A stretch of DNA of 64,000 bases, taken from the NCBI RefSeq assembly GCF_021026315.1, contig NZ_JAJNCX010000001.1, positions 620,001 to 684,000 on the forward strand, in the 5' to 3' direction. Positions 17,708 to 27,335 of this stretch are shown here, piece after piece. The translations under genes and the position numbers were made by a program. This DNA comes from Rhizobium sp. C4. GTDB taxonomy: Bacteria; Pseudomonadota; Alphaproteobacteria; Rhizobiales; Rhizobiaceae. The notes below the pieces were generated by a model, which saw only the letters and a list, made by a program, of their open reading frames with translations, was not told where the DNA came from and did not search any database. Every line of letters starts with the position of its first letter. The stretch's first letter is position 1.

Positions 17708-18244
17708 TCAACGTGCCATGAGCCGCGACTGTCGCCGCGCCCGGATGATGGTCACGGCCTGGACCATGACGAAATAGCCGACAAGACCACCAGCGATGCC
17801 CAGCGGAATGGAACCGAGCAGCAGCGGCTTGAGGATCGGCGCCCAAAGCTCGCTCAAGGACAGCTTGTGAATCAGTTCGTGCAGATGGATCGTTCCCATC
17901 GACTTGGCCTTGGAGCCGAGGATCATCTGCCCGGTCTCCCAGGCAGCCGCCCAGATGAACGGATAGGTGAACGGGTTGCCGACGAGAATCGTGCTGGCAA
18001 CGCCTGCAATCATGTTGCCGCCCAATGCCCAGGCGAGCGCTGCAGCCAGCGCCATGTGAACACCGACCAGCGGCAGGAAGGCCGAGAAGATGCCCACCGC
18101 GACACCGATTCCGATGGCATGCGGCGTTGCGCGAATACGCACGAACTTCAGAAGCTGATAGCGCATCGAGCGACTGAAAGTCATGCGCTTGCGCGGATGG
18201 CTTTCGCTCGGTTCAAGCGTCAGTTCGGAAATCTTATGTTTCAT
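17708..18244 (-). CDS. DUF2062 membrane protein
   Basis: 178 residues with three or four hydrophobic segments (IGIGVAVGIFSAFLPLVGVHM, ALAWALGGNMIAGVASTILVG, LLGSIPLGIAGGLVGYFVMV). The N-P-x-T-Y-P (GNPFTYPFIW) box is diagnostic of DUF2062. The family lies in or beside the rsh-acpS cluster in many alphaproteobacteria; its role is unknown. The ATG at 18244 gives MKHKISELTLEPS; longer frames run into non-coding sequence. Confidence 0.87.
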   Translation of the reverse strand: MKHKISELTLEPSESHPRKRMTFSRSMRYQLLKFVRIRATPHAIGIGVAVGIFSAFLPLVGVHMALAAALAWALGGNMIAGVASTILVGNPFTYPFIWAAAWETGQMILGSKAKSMGTIHLHELIHKLSLSELWAPILKPLLLGSIPLGIAGGLVGYFVMVQAVTIIRARRQSRLMAR

Positions 18245-18449
18245 GGCACCGGATATATGACTTGGTGATTTCAAGCACAATGGCAAAGGCAATCGACACC
18301 GGGAAGAGACTGCGCCGCATGCCTCACGGCTGAGCCGGATGCATGGCCGAGGCGCCCTGCCCGGAGGAGCCGCCGCAATCTTGCGCAACAGGCGCGCATT
18401 CGCAACGGGTCTTTCAGACGAACTCGAAGATGTCGCACCCCGGACCAAC
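18245..18449. other. Gap between DUF2062 and the DUF3563 terminator
   Basis: No reading frame of quality and no strong repeat. It presumably holds the promoter of the DUF2062-acpS run, but I cannot place its boxes. Confidence 0.4.
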
Positions 18450-18474
18450 AAAAAAGGGCGCGGAACCCGCACCC
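18450..18474 (-). terminator. Terminator of the DUF3563 micro-gene
   Basis: On the minus strand GGGTGCGG-GTT-CCGCGCCC (8 pairs, one G-U) is followed by a run of six T. It lies 82 bases after the DUF3563 stop. Confidence 0.8.
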
Positions 18475-18556
18475 TGCATCTTCAATCTTTCCCGAATGGT
18501 GAGCCTCACGCGCAAGACATGCGCCGGAGGCCTGCCTTCAAGGCGTGTCTCAGGCC

Positions 18557-18712
18557 TCAGAACTGACCACGGCGGAAGTCGCCACGATCGATCTGGCGCA
18601 TGCGAAACTCGAGATCATAACGATCCTTCGCGCCATTGAGATATGCCATTTCGCGTTCCTGCTCCGTGGGAATGCGGAGCGCACGAGCCACTTTCTTCAG
18701 CGAACCGAACAT
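18557..18712 (-). CDS. DUF3563 micro-protein
   Basis: 51 residues read directly from the minus strand: MFGSLKKVARALRIPTEQ at the start, then EMAYLNGAKDRYDLEFRMRQI and a short Arg-rich tail. This matches the small DUF3563 family, in which the E-x-x-Y-L-N and D-L-E-x-R-x-R-x-I elements are conserved. The function is unknown. It has its own terminator, so it is a separate transcription unit inside the rsh-era run. Confidence 0.8.
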   Translation of the reverse strand: MFGSLKKVARALRIPTEQEREMAYLNGAKDRYDLEFRMRQIDRGDFRRGQF

Positions 18713-18860
18713 TTTTCCAAGTCCTTCTTGATCAACTTCTGTTTACGAGGCTGAAGATAATGCTGCATCGCAACATCAACAAGCGCAAGCTTGCCCTAGC
18801 TGCCATGCGCTGAATGCATGCCGTGATTTTAACCTTTTGTTTTCAAATTGTTGGAGGCGG

Positions 18861-21065
18861 TTATTCGAACAACCGCTTCACTGTTGCAACGCAACTCAGC
18901 TCTTTCAGCTGCGTAATCAGCTGGTTGAGCTGGCGCAGGTCCCAGACCTCGAGCTCCACCTGCATCTCTGTGAAATCGGCCGCCACGCGCGTCATGGTGA
19001 GCGTGGCGATATTCACGTCGGTCGTGGCGATGTTCTGCGCGATCGTCGCCAGCGTTCCCGGCTCGTTGATGGCGCTGATCATGACACGGGCGTTGAAGCG
19101 CGACTTGTTGGCGAGGTCGAGATCCCAGCGCACGTCGATCCAGCGCTCCGGCTCGTCTTCGAACTGCTGCAGGCCCGGCGACTGGATCGGATAGATGGCG
19201 AGGCTCTTCTCGCCGTCGAGAATGCCGACGATGCGGTCGCCCGGAACGGCGCCGCCGGTGGCGAAATGCACCTGGATGTCGTTGGAGAGGCCGCGGAACG
19301 GCAGGATTTCGCCGCTCGGCGATTTCTGCTGGCCCGGCACCTTGAAGATCATGCCCGAGGCCGAGTTCATGGCGAACCAGCCGTCATCGACATTCTGCTT
19401 CACGGTGACGCGTTCGTCCTGGTAATCCGGATAGACGGCGCGCAGCACGTCGAGCGACGACAGCTCCCCTCGCCCGACGGCGGCGATCGCATCTTCCGCT
19501 TCCTTGTGGCCGAGGCGGAAAAGCGAAGCCTTCAGCACATCGCGGGAGAAGACCTTGCCGGCGCGATCGAAGGTGCGTTCGAGAATGCGGTAGCCGAGGC
19601 CGGCATATTGCTTGCGGATGGCAAGCCTCGTGGCGCGGCGGATGGCCGAACGGGCCTTGCCGGTGACGACGATCTCTTCCCAGGCGGCCGGCGGCACCTG
19701 CACGCCGGAGCGGATGATCTCGACCTCGTCGCCATTGGCGAGACGGGTGACGACCGGCATGATGCGGCCATTGATCTTGGCGCCGACGCAGGTATCGCCG
19801 ACATTGGTGTGGACGGCATAGGCGAAGTCGATGGGCGTCGCGCCGCGCGGCAGCGCGATCAGCTTGCCCTTGGGCGTGAAGCAGAAGACCTGGTCCTGGA
19901 AGAGTTCGAGCTTGGTGTGCTCCAGAAACTCTTCCGGATTGTCGCCTTCCGACAGCGCCTCGATGGTCTGGCGCAGCCACGAATAGGCGTTGGATTCGCG
20001 CGCCAGCGTGTCTTCTGCCTGCGCGCTCTGGCCGTCCTTGTAGATCGAATGGGCGGCGATGCCGTATTCGGCGATCTCGTTCATGCGCAGCGTGCGGATC
20101 TGCAGCTCGATACGCTGGCGGGACGGGCCGACGATGGTCGTGTGGATGGAACGATAGTCGTTCTGCTTCGGCGTCGAGATATAGTCCTTGAAGCGGCCGG
20201 GCACGACGCGCCAGCGCGTGTGGACGATGCCGAGCGCGCGGTAGCAGGACGGGATGTCCTCGACGAGGATACGGAAGCCGTAGACGTCGGAGAGCTGCTC
20301 GAAGGAGAGCGACTTCGACTGCATCTTGCGGAAGACCGAATAGGGCTTCTTCTGGCGACCCTTGACGATCGCCTTGGTGAGGCCGTTCTGGTTGAGCAGT
20401 TCGGTCAGTTCCCGCTCGATGTTCTCGATCAGGCCTTCGTTGCTGGCAGACAGTCCGGCCAGACGCTTCGTGACGGTATCCCAGGCTTCCGGGTTGAGAT
20501 GGCGGAAGGCCAGCTCTTCCAGCTCGTCGCGCACGCCCTGCATACCCATGCGGCCGGCGAGCGGCGCATAGATTTCCATCGTCTCTTCGGAGATGCGGCG
20601 GCGCTTTTCGTCGCGCATGACGTCGAGCGTGCGCATGTTGTGCAGGCGGTCGGCGAGCTTGACGAGGAGAACGCGCAGGTCGTCGGAAATCGCCAGCAGC
20701 AGCTTGCGCAGGTTTTCCGCCTGCTTGGCCTTCTGGGAGACGAGTTCGAGCTTCTTGATCTTGGTCAGGCCCTCGACGAGACGGCCGATATCCTTGCCGA
20801 AGAGTTCGTCGATCTCGGCGCGCGTCGCCGTCGTGTCCTCGATCGTGTCATGCAGGAGCGCAACCGCGATGGTCGACTCGTCCAGATGCATGTCGGTGAG
20901 GATGGCGGCGACTTCGAGCGGATGCGAGAAATAGGGATCGCCGCTGGCACGTTTCTGCATGCCATGCTTCTGCATGGCGTAAACGTAAGCCTTGTTCAGG
21001 AGCGCTTCGTTGACATCGGGCTTGTATTGCTGAACGCGCTCAACAAGCTCGTATTGTCGCATCAT
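18861..21065 (-). CDS. rsh: Bifunctional (p)ppGpp synthetase/hydrolase (RSH)
   Basis: 734 residues. The N-terminal HD hydrolase domain (YFSHPLEVAAILTDMHLDE and ALLHDTIEDT) is followed by the synthetase domain (YRSIHTTIVGPSRQRIELQIRT), a TGS domain (TPIDFAYAVHTNVGDTCVGAKINGR), and a C-terminal ACT domain (ARVMISAINEPGTLATIAQNI). Rhizobia usually have one such enzyme making and degrading the starvation alarmone. Start MMRQYELVE with GGGGAG upstream. It follows rpoZ by about 105 bases, the classic gene pair. Confidence 0.96.
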   Translation of the reverse strand: MMRQYELVERVQQYKPDVNEALLNKAYVYAMQKHGMQKRASGDPYFSHPLEVAAILTDMHLDESTIAVALLHDTIEDTTATRAEIDELFGKDIGRLVEGLTKIKKLELVSQKAKQAENLRKLLLAISDDLRVLLVKLADRLHNMRTLDVMRDEKRRRISEETMEIYAPLAGRMGMQGVRDELEELAFRHLNPEAWDTVTKRLAGLSASNEGLIENIERELTELLNQNGLTKAIVKGRQKKPYSVFRKMQSKSLSFEQLSDVYGFRILVEDIPSCYRALGIVHTRWRVVPGRFKDYISTPKQNDYRSIHTTIVGPSRQRIELQIRTLRMNEIAEYGIAAHSIYKDGQSAQAEDTLARESNAYSWLRQTIEALSEGDNPEEFLEHTKLELFQDQVFCFTPKGKLIALPRGATPIDFAYAVHTNVGDTCVGAKINGRIMPVVTRLANGDEVEIIRSGVQVPPAAWEEIVVTGKARSAIRRATRLAIRKQYAGLGYRILERTFDRAGKVFSRDVLKASLFRLGHKEAEDAIAAVGRGELSSLDVLRAVYPDYQDERVTVKQNVDDGWFAMNSASGMIFKVPGQQKSPSGEILPFRGLSNDIQVHFATGGAVPGDRIVGILDGEKSLAIYPIQSPGLQQFEDEPERWIDVRWDLDLANKSRFNARVMISAINEPGTLATIAQNIATTDVNIATLTMTRVAADFTEMQVELEVWDLRQLNQLITQLKELSCVATVKRLFE

Positions 21066-21169
21066 GAAGCACGTCTCCCCGGAATCGCAAATGCGCCGTG
21101 CCCAAGGCCCGGCGCATCCAAATGTCGCATGGCAGTCATAGACCTGTCAGCGACGAAAATGTGGCAAAA

Positions 21170-21568
21170 TCAATAATCGTCGCTTTTTTCCGGCGGCACA
21201 AGACCTTCGATGCCGGCCAGCAGTTCTTCTTCCGACATGCGGTCGAAGGTCAGCGTATCCGGCAGGTCTTCCTCTTCCAGATCGTTGCCGGCAGCCGAAG
21301 CACCAGCCAGCGAAGCCGGATCGGGCTCGGGCTCGTCCACTTCGACATGCTTCTGCAGCGAATGGATGAGGTCTTCCTTGAGGTCTTCCGGAGACAGCGT
21401 TTCGTCAGCGATTTCGCGCAGCGCTACCACCGGGTTCTTGTCGTTGTCGCGGTCGATCGTGATGCCGGCGCCCTGGGAGATCTGGCGAGCGCGATGGCTG
21501 GCGAGCAGAACAAGCTCGAACCGGTTGTCGACTTTATCAATGCAATCTTCTACTGTGACGCGGGCCAT
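21170..21568 (-). CDS. rpoZ: RNA polymerase omega subunit
   Basis: 132 residues. [31 protein letters not shown] is the canonical omega core; the acidic C-terminal extension ([26 protein letters not shown]) is normal for rhizobial omega subunits. It helps assemble RNA polymerase and is one site of ppGpp action in other bacteria, which fits its place before rsh. The start at 21568 is fixed by the core. Confidence 0.95.
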   Translation of the reverse strand: MARVTVEDCIDKVDNRFELVLLASHRARQISQGAGITIDRDNDKNPVVALREIADETLSPEDLKEDLIHSLQKHVEVDEPEPDPASLAGASAAGNDLEEEDLPDTLTFDRMSEEELLAGIEGLVPPEKSDDY

Positions 21569-21866
21569 TGCCTGTCCTTCGTGAATTCGTTTCCGTACGG
21601 GATTGCGGCCTCGATACAGGCAAAGCCGGTCTAATTCAAGTTTTTCCTGACGGCGACCCGCCTCCCGGTCTGGCGCCTTGAGAAGGCATTGGTTCAATTA
21701 TAGCCTATTTTGGTTGCAATTCATTGGTAAATCTATGGATATGCGGTTGCTTGTTCCCTGATACACCACCAGATAATAAGGGTGAGAAACCGAAATGGCC
21801 TGTTGACGGAGAGCCGGTACAACTTTAGCCGTTACTAAAAAAATGACATCTAGCAGGGATGGATCA

Positions 21867-22445
21867 ATGTTCGACCCCAGAGAAAAAATTGCACTTTTCA
21901 TTGACGGCGCAAACCTTTACGCCGCGTCGAAATCGCTGGGGTTCGATGTCGACTATCGCAAGCTATTAAAGGCCTTCCAGAAGCGCGGTTATCTGCTGCG
22001 CGCCTATTACTACACCGCGCTGATCGAGGATCAGGAATATTCCTCGATCCGGCCTTTGATCGACTGGCTCGATTACAACGGCTACCGCGTGGTGACGAAG
22101 CCGGCGAAGGAATTCACTGATTCGCTCGGCCGCCGGAAGATCAAGGGCAACATGGATATCGAGCTGGCCATCGACGCGATGGAACAGTGCGAAACCGTCG
22201 ACCATCTCGTCATCTTCTCCGGCGACGGCGACTTCACGACACTGGTTGAAGCGCTGCAGCGCCGCGGCCGCAAGGTCTCGGTCGTCTCCACGATGGCCAC
22301 GCAGCCGCCGATGATTGCCGACGACCTGCGCCGCCAGGCAGACCATTTCATCGATCTTAACTCCCTGAAGGCTGAAGTCGGACGTGATCCCTCCGAACGG
22401 CAGGCCCGTGTTCACGAGCCGGTAGCCGAAGAGATCGAAACCTAA
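21867..22445 (+). CDS. NYN domain (LabA/DUF88) protein
   Basis: 192 residues. KIALFIDGANLYAASKSLGFDVDY is the NYN/PIN-like acidic active-site opening; GNMDIELAIDAM and FSGDGDFTTLVEALQRRGRKVSVV carry the remaining conserved Asp residues. The family is predicted to be a metal-dependent ribonuclease. The start at 21867 has AGGGATGG upstream; the ATG at 21843 lacks a site. It is divergent from rpoZ across 298 bases, as commonly seen in alphaproteobacteria. Confidence 0.9.
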   Translation: MFDPREKIALFIDGANLYAASKSLGFDVDYRKLLKAFQKRGYLLRAYYYTALIEDQEYSSIRPLIDWLDYNGYRVVTKPAKEFTDSLGRRKIKGNMDIELAIDAMEQCETVDHLVIFSGDGDFTTLVEALQRRGRKVSVVSTMATQPPMIADDLRRQADHFIDLNSLKAEVGRDPSERQARVHEPVAEEIET

Positions 22446-22469
22446 GGCTACGGTTTCTTAACCTTGAGA

Positions 22470-22500
22470 CTTGGCAGTTTCGCAAGATCGATCTGCCAAG
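22470..22500. other. Inverted repeat between NYN gene and small gene
   Basis: CTTGGCAG (22470-22477) faces CTGCCAAG (22493-22500) around a 15-base loop. There is no T-run, so it may be an attenuator or protein site rather than a terminator. Confidence 0.4.
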
Positions 22501-22532
22501 CTCAGGTGATCAAGATCGCTCCGGTTAAGCCC

Positions 22533-22811
22533 ATGTCAGACGCCAAATCCTATCACCCGCCCCTCCCCGAGCTGCTGAAGCAGACGGTGGAACAGTTCGA
22601 CATTTCCACGGACGTGACGAATGTTGACATGCTGCTTGCGGGCGAAGCATCGCGTCATTTCCCCGAACCGCGCAACCGCCGCAGGGAAGACGCCGAAATC
22701 CGGCGCCTTCGGGCGCTGCGCGATGTCATGAAATCGCACACGGGTCTCCCGGACCAGGCGCCCGAGCATGACAACGCGCCGGTTCACTCGCAATTCTACA
22801 AGCAGTTCTGA
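22533..22811 (+). CDS. Small hypothetical protein
   Basis: 92 residues, hydrophilic, with the stretch RNRRREDAEIRRLRALRDVM likely a charged helix. No signal peptide, membrane segment or known motif. The codon usage is like its neighbours. It lies downstream of the NYN gene by 87 bases and converges on smpB with 58 bases between. The ATG at 22533 is chosen because the longer frame runs back through the inverted repeat. Confidence 0.6.
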   Translation: MSDAKSYHPPLPELLKQTVEQFDISTDVTNVDMLLAGEASRHFPEPRNRRREDAEIRRLRALRDVMKSHTGLPDQAPEHDNAPVHSQFYKQF

Positions 22812-22869
22812 AAAGAGCAGCCCTGAGGCTGGCAATGCCGCCACTGACCGGGCTTGCGGCCGGCGCGGA

Positions 22870-23349
22870 TCAGCCGCGATCCTTGAGCAGGCGGCCCTTC
22901 TGGCGGTTCCAGTCGCGCTCTTTCTCGGTCTCGCGCTTGTCGTGCAGCTTCTTGCCCTTGGCCAGCGCCAGCTCCATCTTCGCCCTGCCCTTTTCGTTGA
23001 AGTAGATCTTCAACGGAACGAGCGTCATGCCTTCGCGGTTGACGCCGATGCGCAGGCGATGGATTTCGCGCTTTGACAGCAGCAGCTTGCGACGGCGGCG
23101 GGTGTCGTGGTTGAAGCGGTTGCCCTGCAGATATTCCGGCAGATAGGAATTGATGAGCCAGATTTCGCCGTCCTCGTCGGAGGCGTAGGATTCGGCGATG
23201 TTGGCCTTGCCATCACGCAACGACTTGACCTCCGTCCCCGTGAGCACGAGGCCGGCTTCATAGGTATCGAGAATCTCATAGTTGAAGCGGGCCTTGCGGT
23301 TTTCCGCAACGACCTTCTTCACTACGCGTTCGCTACCCTTGGGTGCCAT
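22870..23349 (-). CDS. smpB: SsrA-binding protein SmpB
   Basis: 159 residues. [43 protein letters not shown] is the SmpB core, and the basic tail [22 protein letters not shown] folds on the ribosome. It delivers tmRNA to stalled ribosomes. Its ATG overlaps the dapA stop by one base. No ssrA gene was seen in the window. Confidence 0.97.
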   Translation of the reverse strand: MAPKGSERVVKKVVAENRKARFNYEILDTYEAGLVLTGTEVKSLRDGKANIAESYASDEDGEIWLINSYLPEYLQGNRFNHDTRRRRKLLLSKREIHRLRIGVNREGMTLVPLKIYFNEKGRAKMELALAKGKKLHDKRETEKERDWNRQKGRLLKDRG

Positions 23350-24230
23350 CAGTTCAACAATCCTGCATGTTTCAGGGCGGCGTCCAGCGCTGCCTTGGTT
23401 GACGGTTCGATCCCGACCAGCGGAGAGCGAACCGTTTCACCCATGCGACCGAGACGCGACAGTGCATATTTAGAGCCTGCGACGCCGGGTTCAAGGAAGA
23501 TGGCCTTGTGAAGCGGCATGAGACGGTCCTGATATTCGAGCGCTGCGGCATAATCGCCCTTCAGCGTCAGGGCCTGGAACTCGGCGCAGAGGCGCGGCGC
23601 AACGTTGGCCGTCACCGAAATGCAGCCAACGCCGCCATGTGCGTTGAAGCCGAGTGCGGTCGCGTCTTCACCCGACAGCTGGATGAAATCCCTGCCGCAG
23701 GCCATGCGCTGTTCGGAGACGCGCTCGATCTTGCCGGTGGCATCCTTGACGCCGACAATGTTCTTGTGGGCCCTGGCGAGTGCCGCCATGGTGTCCACGC
23801 TCATGTCGATGACCGAGCGGCCGGGAATGTTGTAGATGATGATCGGCAGGGTGATCGCTTCGGCAATCGCCGAATAATGCGCGATCAGGCCCTTCTGCGT
23901 CGGCTTGTTGTAATAGGGTGTTACGACAAGCACGGCGTCGGCGCCGGCCTTTTCGGCATGACGCGCGAGATCGATCGCCTCGACCGTGTTGTTGGAGCCG
24001 GCACCGGCAATGATCGGCACGCGCTTGGCGGCCACCTCGATGCAGAGCTCGACGACGCGCTTGTGTTCGGCATGGGAAAGGGTCGGCGACTCGCCGGTCG
24101 TGCCGACGGGCACGAGCGCGCTGGAGCCTTCCTTGATCTGCCAGTCCACATGTTCAGCAAAGGCTTTTTCGTCGATCTTCCCGTCGGGCGTGAACGGGGT
24201 GACGAGCGCGGGCATTGATCCCTTGAACAT
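23349..24230 (-). CDS. dapA: 4-hydroxy-tetrahydrodipicolinate synthase
   Basis: 293 residues. [47 protein letters not shown] (catalytic Tyr) and [13 protein letters not shown] (Schiff-base Lys) are all in place. It condenses pyruvate with aspartate semialdehyde on the way to lysine and diaminopimelate. It is coupled to smpB, the normal rhizobial pair, and is divergent from the lytic transglycosylase. Confidence 0.97.
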   Translation of the reverse strand: MFKGSMPALVTPFTPDGKIDEKAFAEHVDWQIKEGSSALVPVGTTGESPTLSHAEHKRVVELCIEVAAKRVPIIAGAGSNNTVEAIDLARHAEKAGADAVLVVTPYYNKPTQKGLIAHYSAIAEAITLPIIIYNIPGRSVIDMSVDTMAALARAHKNIVGVKDATGKIERVSEQRMACGRDFIQLSGEDATALGFNAHGGVGCISVTANVAPRLCAEFQALTLKGDYAAALEYQDRLMPLHKAIFLEPGVAGSKYALSRLGRMGETVRSPLVGIEPSTKAALDAALKHAGLLN

Positions 24231-24444
24231 GTGATGCTTACCTCACTGAGCGGCCACACAAGCTTTAGCCGCATTCCTGATTATTCTTCTTGGTCAGGCG
24301 CCTTCTGCTTCGAGCTTCAGACCTTGTTCCCGATCGCGTTTCTTAGAGGAGTTTGTGACGCCTTGGAAGAACGAAAATCGTAACCGGGACAAGCTTTATG
24401 CAACGTGCCATCCCTATATAATGATGGAACACCCATCGAGACCC

Positions 24445-26505
24445 ATGACGAAAGTGACCGCACCCATCGCCATAGTCCTGGCCGTCCTCGCACCCATTGC
24501 CGGGTGGGAGGCGATGGGTCCCGTGCTGCTCTACAGCGTGGCGACGCCGGCGCTGGTCGGCGCGGGCAAGGATGCGGGCACGCTCTCCGACAAGACGCCG
24601 CAGAAGGCGATCATTGCCGCATCGCAGGGCGCCTTCGCCACCGGAATCGAGGCGCTGAAGCGCAACGACGTGCAGGCAGCCCTCAACGCCCGCGACGATC
24701 TCGTGCCGCGCGACGGGATCGAGCGCAAGGCGCTGACCTATGCGATCGTCACCTCGGGCCTTTCCGGCATTTCGAGCGCGGAATATCTCTCGGCGCGCGA
24801 AGAGCTGAACGGCTGGCCGGGCCTGGCCGACCTCGACCGTCACTACGAGCGCGCGCTCTATCGCGAGCGGCCCAGCGACGACGCGATCTTTGCCGCCTTC
24901 CGGCTGCGTGCACCGCAGACGCCGGAGGGAAGCCTGCTCTATGCCCGGGCGCTGAAGACTGTCGGCGAGGCCGACCGGGCAAAGGGGATCATTGCCGGGC
25001 TCTGGGCCACGAACGCGCTGAACACCTGGCTGGAAGGCGAGGTTCTGAACCGCTTCCCCGACATGCTGACCCCGGCCGATCACCGGGCGCGCATGGACTA
25101 TCTGCTGTATCGCGACCGCGTGAAACAGGCCGCCCGCTTTGCCAAGCTTGGCAACGCGCAGCCGCTTTACGACGCCTGGACCGCCGTCATGAAGCAGAGC
25201 CCGAAGGCGCCGCAGCTCCTGAAGGCGGCCGAGACGGGCTTCAAGGGCGACAGCGCGCTGCTCTTTGCCAATATCCTGCAGAAAGAACAGAAGAACGACT
25301 TCGACGGCGCGGCAGCGCTTCTGCAGAACCTGCCCGCGGCGGCGTCCGATCGCGTCAATTCGGACGAATGGTGGCATGAGCAGCGCATCGTCAGCCGTGG
25401 CCTGTTCGAGGAGAGCAAGTTCAAGGCGGCCTTCGATCTTGCCGCCGGGCATGTCGCCGCCTCGCCTGCCGCCGTGGCCGACGCCGAGTTTCATGCCGGC
25501 TGGTATGCACTTGTCGGGCTGAAGGACGGCAAGCTCGCCAAGGTGCATTTCGAGAAGCTGCTCGAGGGCGCAACCACGCCACAGACCGCGTCGCGCGCCC
25601 TCTACTGGCTCGGCCGCGCCGAGAAGGCGGCCGGCGGCGATGGCAAGACCTATTTCGCGGACGCCGCCGACTATGACCACTCGTTCTATGGGCTGGTCGC
25701 CGCCACCGAACTTTCCGGACCGGGAGCGGTGACAGAGAGCGCCAAGAGCCAGCCGACGCCGTCGGACCGGCTTCTCTTTGCCGGTCAGGAGAGCGTGCGG
25801 GCAATCGACCTCCTGCAGAAGGAAAACTATCCGGTGGCGGCCAAGCGGCTCTATCGCGGCCTTGCCGACCAGATCGACGATCCGGACGTGCTGACGATCC
25901 TGGCTGAGAAGGCGAAGCGCGACCAAGACAGCGCGCTGGCGCTCGACATCGGCAAGAAGGCCTATGCCAAGGGCGGTGACGATGCAGCGCTTGCCTATCC
26001 GCTGGGCGCCATCCCCGACACGGCTGGCCTTTCGGGAAGACAGCTGGCGCTGGCCTATGCGATCGCCCGGCAGGAGAGCGGGTTCAATGCGAAGGCGGTT
26101 TCTGCGGCGCGCGCGGTCGGCCTGATGCAGATCCTGCCCGGCACGGCCAAGGACATGGCCTCGCAGCTGGGGCTGGCCTACGCGCCGGAGAAGCTGACCG
26201 CGGATACGGCCTACAATGCCATTCTCGGCACGCAATATCTGGACAACCAGATCAAGCGGCAGGCAGGATCCTACGTGCTGACCTTCGCGGCCTACAATGC
26301 CGGGCCGGGCAAGGTGCGCGAATGGCTCGCCCGCTTCGGCGACCCGCGCGGCAAGGACCTCGAATTCGTCCTCAACTGGATCGAATCCATCCCCTACCCT
26401 GAAACACGCGACTATGTGATGCGCGTCATGGAAAACTTCGAGGCCTACCAGCTGCAGCTGGGGCTCGGCGCAAACATCAAGGCGGACCTGACGGCGGGCG
26501 GGTGA
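24445..26505 (+). CDS. Soluble lytic murein transglycosylase
   Basis: 686 residues from ATG 24445 (MTKVTAPIAIVLAVLAPIAGW, an export signal). A long superhelical alpha domain (about 40-520) with repeated helices precedes the catalytic domain: AYAIARQESGFNAKAVS with Glu544, then GLMQILPGTA and FAAYNAGPGKV. It cleaves peptidoglycan to anhydromuropeptides in the periplasm. Earlier in-frame ATGs at 24421 and 24424 overlap a TATAAT-like box at 24415-24420 and are less likely. It ends four bases from the antitoxin stop. Confidence 0.92.
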   Translation: MTKVTAPIAIVLAVLAPIAGWEAMGPVLLYSVATPALVGAGKDAGTLSDKTPQKAIIAASQGAFATGIEALKRNDVQAALNARDDLVPRDGIERKALTYAIVTSGLSGISSAEYLSAREELNGWPGLADLDRHYERALYRERPSDDAIFAAFRLRAPQTPEGSLLYARALKTVGEADRAKGIIAGLWATNALNTWLEGEVLNRFPDMLTPADHRARMDYLLYRDRVKQAARFAKLGNAQPLYDAWTAVMKQSPKAPQLLKAAETGFKGDSALLFANILQKEQKNDFDGAAALLQNLPAAASDRVNSDEWWHEQRIVSRGLFEESKFKAAFDLAAGHVAASPAAVADAEFHAGWYALVGLKDGKLAKVHFEKLLEGATTPQTASRALYWLGRAEKAAGGDGKTYFADAADYDHSFYGLVAATELSGPGAVTESAKSQPTPSDRLLFAGQESVRAIDLLQKENYPVAAKRLYRGLADQIDDPDVLTILAEKAKRDQDSALALDIGKKAYAKGGDDAALAYPLGAIPDTAGLSGRQLALAYAIARQESGFNAKAVSAARAVGLMQILPGTAKDMASQLGLAYAPEKLTADTAYNAILGTQYLDNQIKRQAGSYVLTFAAYNAGPGKVREWLARFGDPRGKDLEFVLNWIESIPYPETRDYVMRVMENFEAYQLQLGLGANIKADLTAGG

Positions 26506-26509
26506 GGCG

Positions 26510-26809
26510 CTAGACTTCCGCGGGACGCTGGCGGATGGCCAGATCGTAACCCAGCGCCTTGATGACCTTCATCACCGTCGCGAATTCCGGGTGGCCCTCC
26601 GCAGACAGCGCGCGATAGAGATTTTCGCGCGAAACACCAGCATCACGGGCGACCTGGCTCATTCCCTTGGCCCGCGAGACGTCGCCCAGCGCTGCGGCAA
26701 TGACGGCCGCATCGCCATCCTCGAAGGCCGCATCGAGATAGAGCGCGATCTTCTCCTCGCTATCCAGATGCTCTGCCGGATCCCAGATTTTTGTTTCGAT
26801 CACCGTCAT
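26510..26809 (-). CDS. HigA-like antitoxin (HI1420-type addiction antidote)
   Basis: 99 residues. TKIWDPAEHLDSEEKIALYLDAAFEDGD at the start and the helix-turn-helix SQVARDAGVSRENLYRALSAEGHPEFATVMKVIKALGYDL match the small antidote family that pairs with HigB-like toxins. It binds DNA and should repress the pair. The gene comes after the toxin, the HigBA order. A 113-base gap to the toxin stop is longer than usual for such pairs. Confidence 0.88.
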   Translation of the reverse strand: MTVIETKIWDPAEHLDSEEKIALYLDAAFEDGDAAVIAAALGDVSRAKGMSQVARDAGVSRENLYRALSAEGHPEFATVMKVIKALGYDLAIRQRPAEV

Positions 26810-26922
26810 GAATGTCTCCGCAACCAGAACACCGTTCGATCCACCTGAAACGGATCCGGGCTCCGAACTTCTTGCTTTCAAACCTACGCCAAACGGCTTG
26901 GGTCACTGCTCACCGATGATGC

Positions 26923-27216
26923 TCAGTCGATTTGGCTTGCCATCTCCTGGGCCCTAGCGATATCGGCCCGCTGGCTGCCCTTGTCACCGCCGCACAGCAG
27001 AACCACGAGAACGCGGCCCCTCTGGGTGAAATACACCCGGTATCCGGGGCCATAGTCGACGCGGATCTCACTGACACCGCCGCCCACGGATTTGACGTCT
27101 CCAAAATTGCCCAAGGACACCCGCCGCAGCCGGATATCGATCCGGGCCTTCGCCCGATCATCTTTCAACCGGGCAAACCAATCCGCATATTCCTTGGTTT
27201 CCCTGATCTCGACCAT
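26923..27216 (-). CDS. HigB/RelE-type toxin
   Basis: 97 residues. MVEIRETKEYADWFARLKDDRAKARIDIRLRRVSLGNFGDVKSVGGGVSEIRVDYGPGYRV is the addiction-module killer pattern: basic helices followed by the E-I-R-x-x-x-G-P-G-Y-R-V strand pair and VLLCGGDKGSQRADI. Members are mRNA interferases of the RelE fold acting at the ribosome. No frameshift or missing core is seen. It is upstream of its antitoxin on the same strand. Confidence 0.88.
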   Translation of the reverse strand: MVEIRETKEYADWFARLKDDRAKARIDIRLRRVSLGNFGDVKSVGGGVSEIRVDYGPGYRVYFTQRGRVLVVLLCGGDKGSQRADIARAQEMASQID

Positions 27217-27255
27217 AACAATTTGTATCTCATAAGCTACAGTTTTGCAATGTTC
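27217..27255 (-). promoter_or_regulatory. Probable promoter of the HigBA-like pair
   Basis: Reading the minus strand, TTGCAA, 17 bases, then TACAAA lie just before the toxin ATG. The boxes are imperfect; the spacing is ideal. Confidence 0.4.
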
Positions 27256-27335
27256 ACCGTTATTGGGCGCTTGGTTCCCTTACGTCTTGAGATGATCTAA
27301 CGTGCCGAAAAAGGCCTGCAGGGAGGAAACCAACC

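Noticed and set aside
18837-21176. 779-residue plus-strand frame opposite rsh
   Set aside because: It mirrors the rsh coding strand and has no motif; rsh is complete and well supported.
22870-24230. tmRNA gene expected near smpB
   Set aside because: I saw no tRNA-like ends or tag-coding sequence on either strand in this area.
24343-26235. 630-residue minus-strand frame opposite the lytic transglycosylase
   Set aside because: Antisense shadow; composition dominated by Arg, Gly and His.
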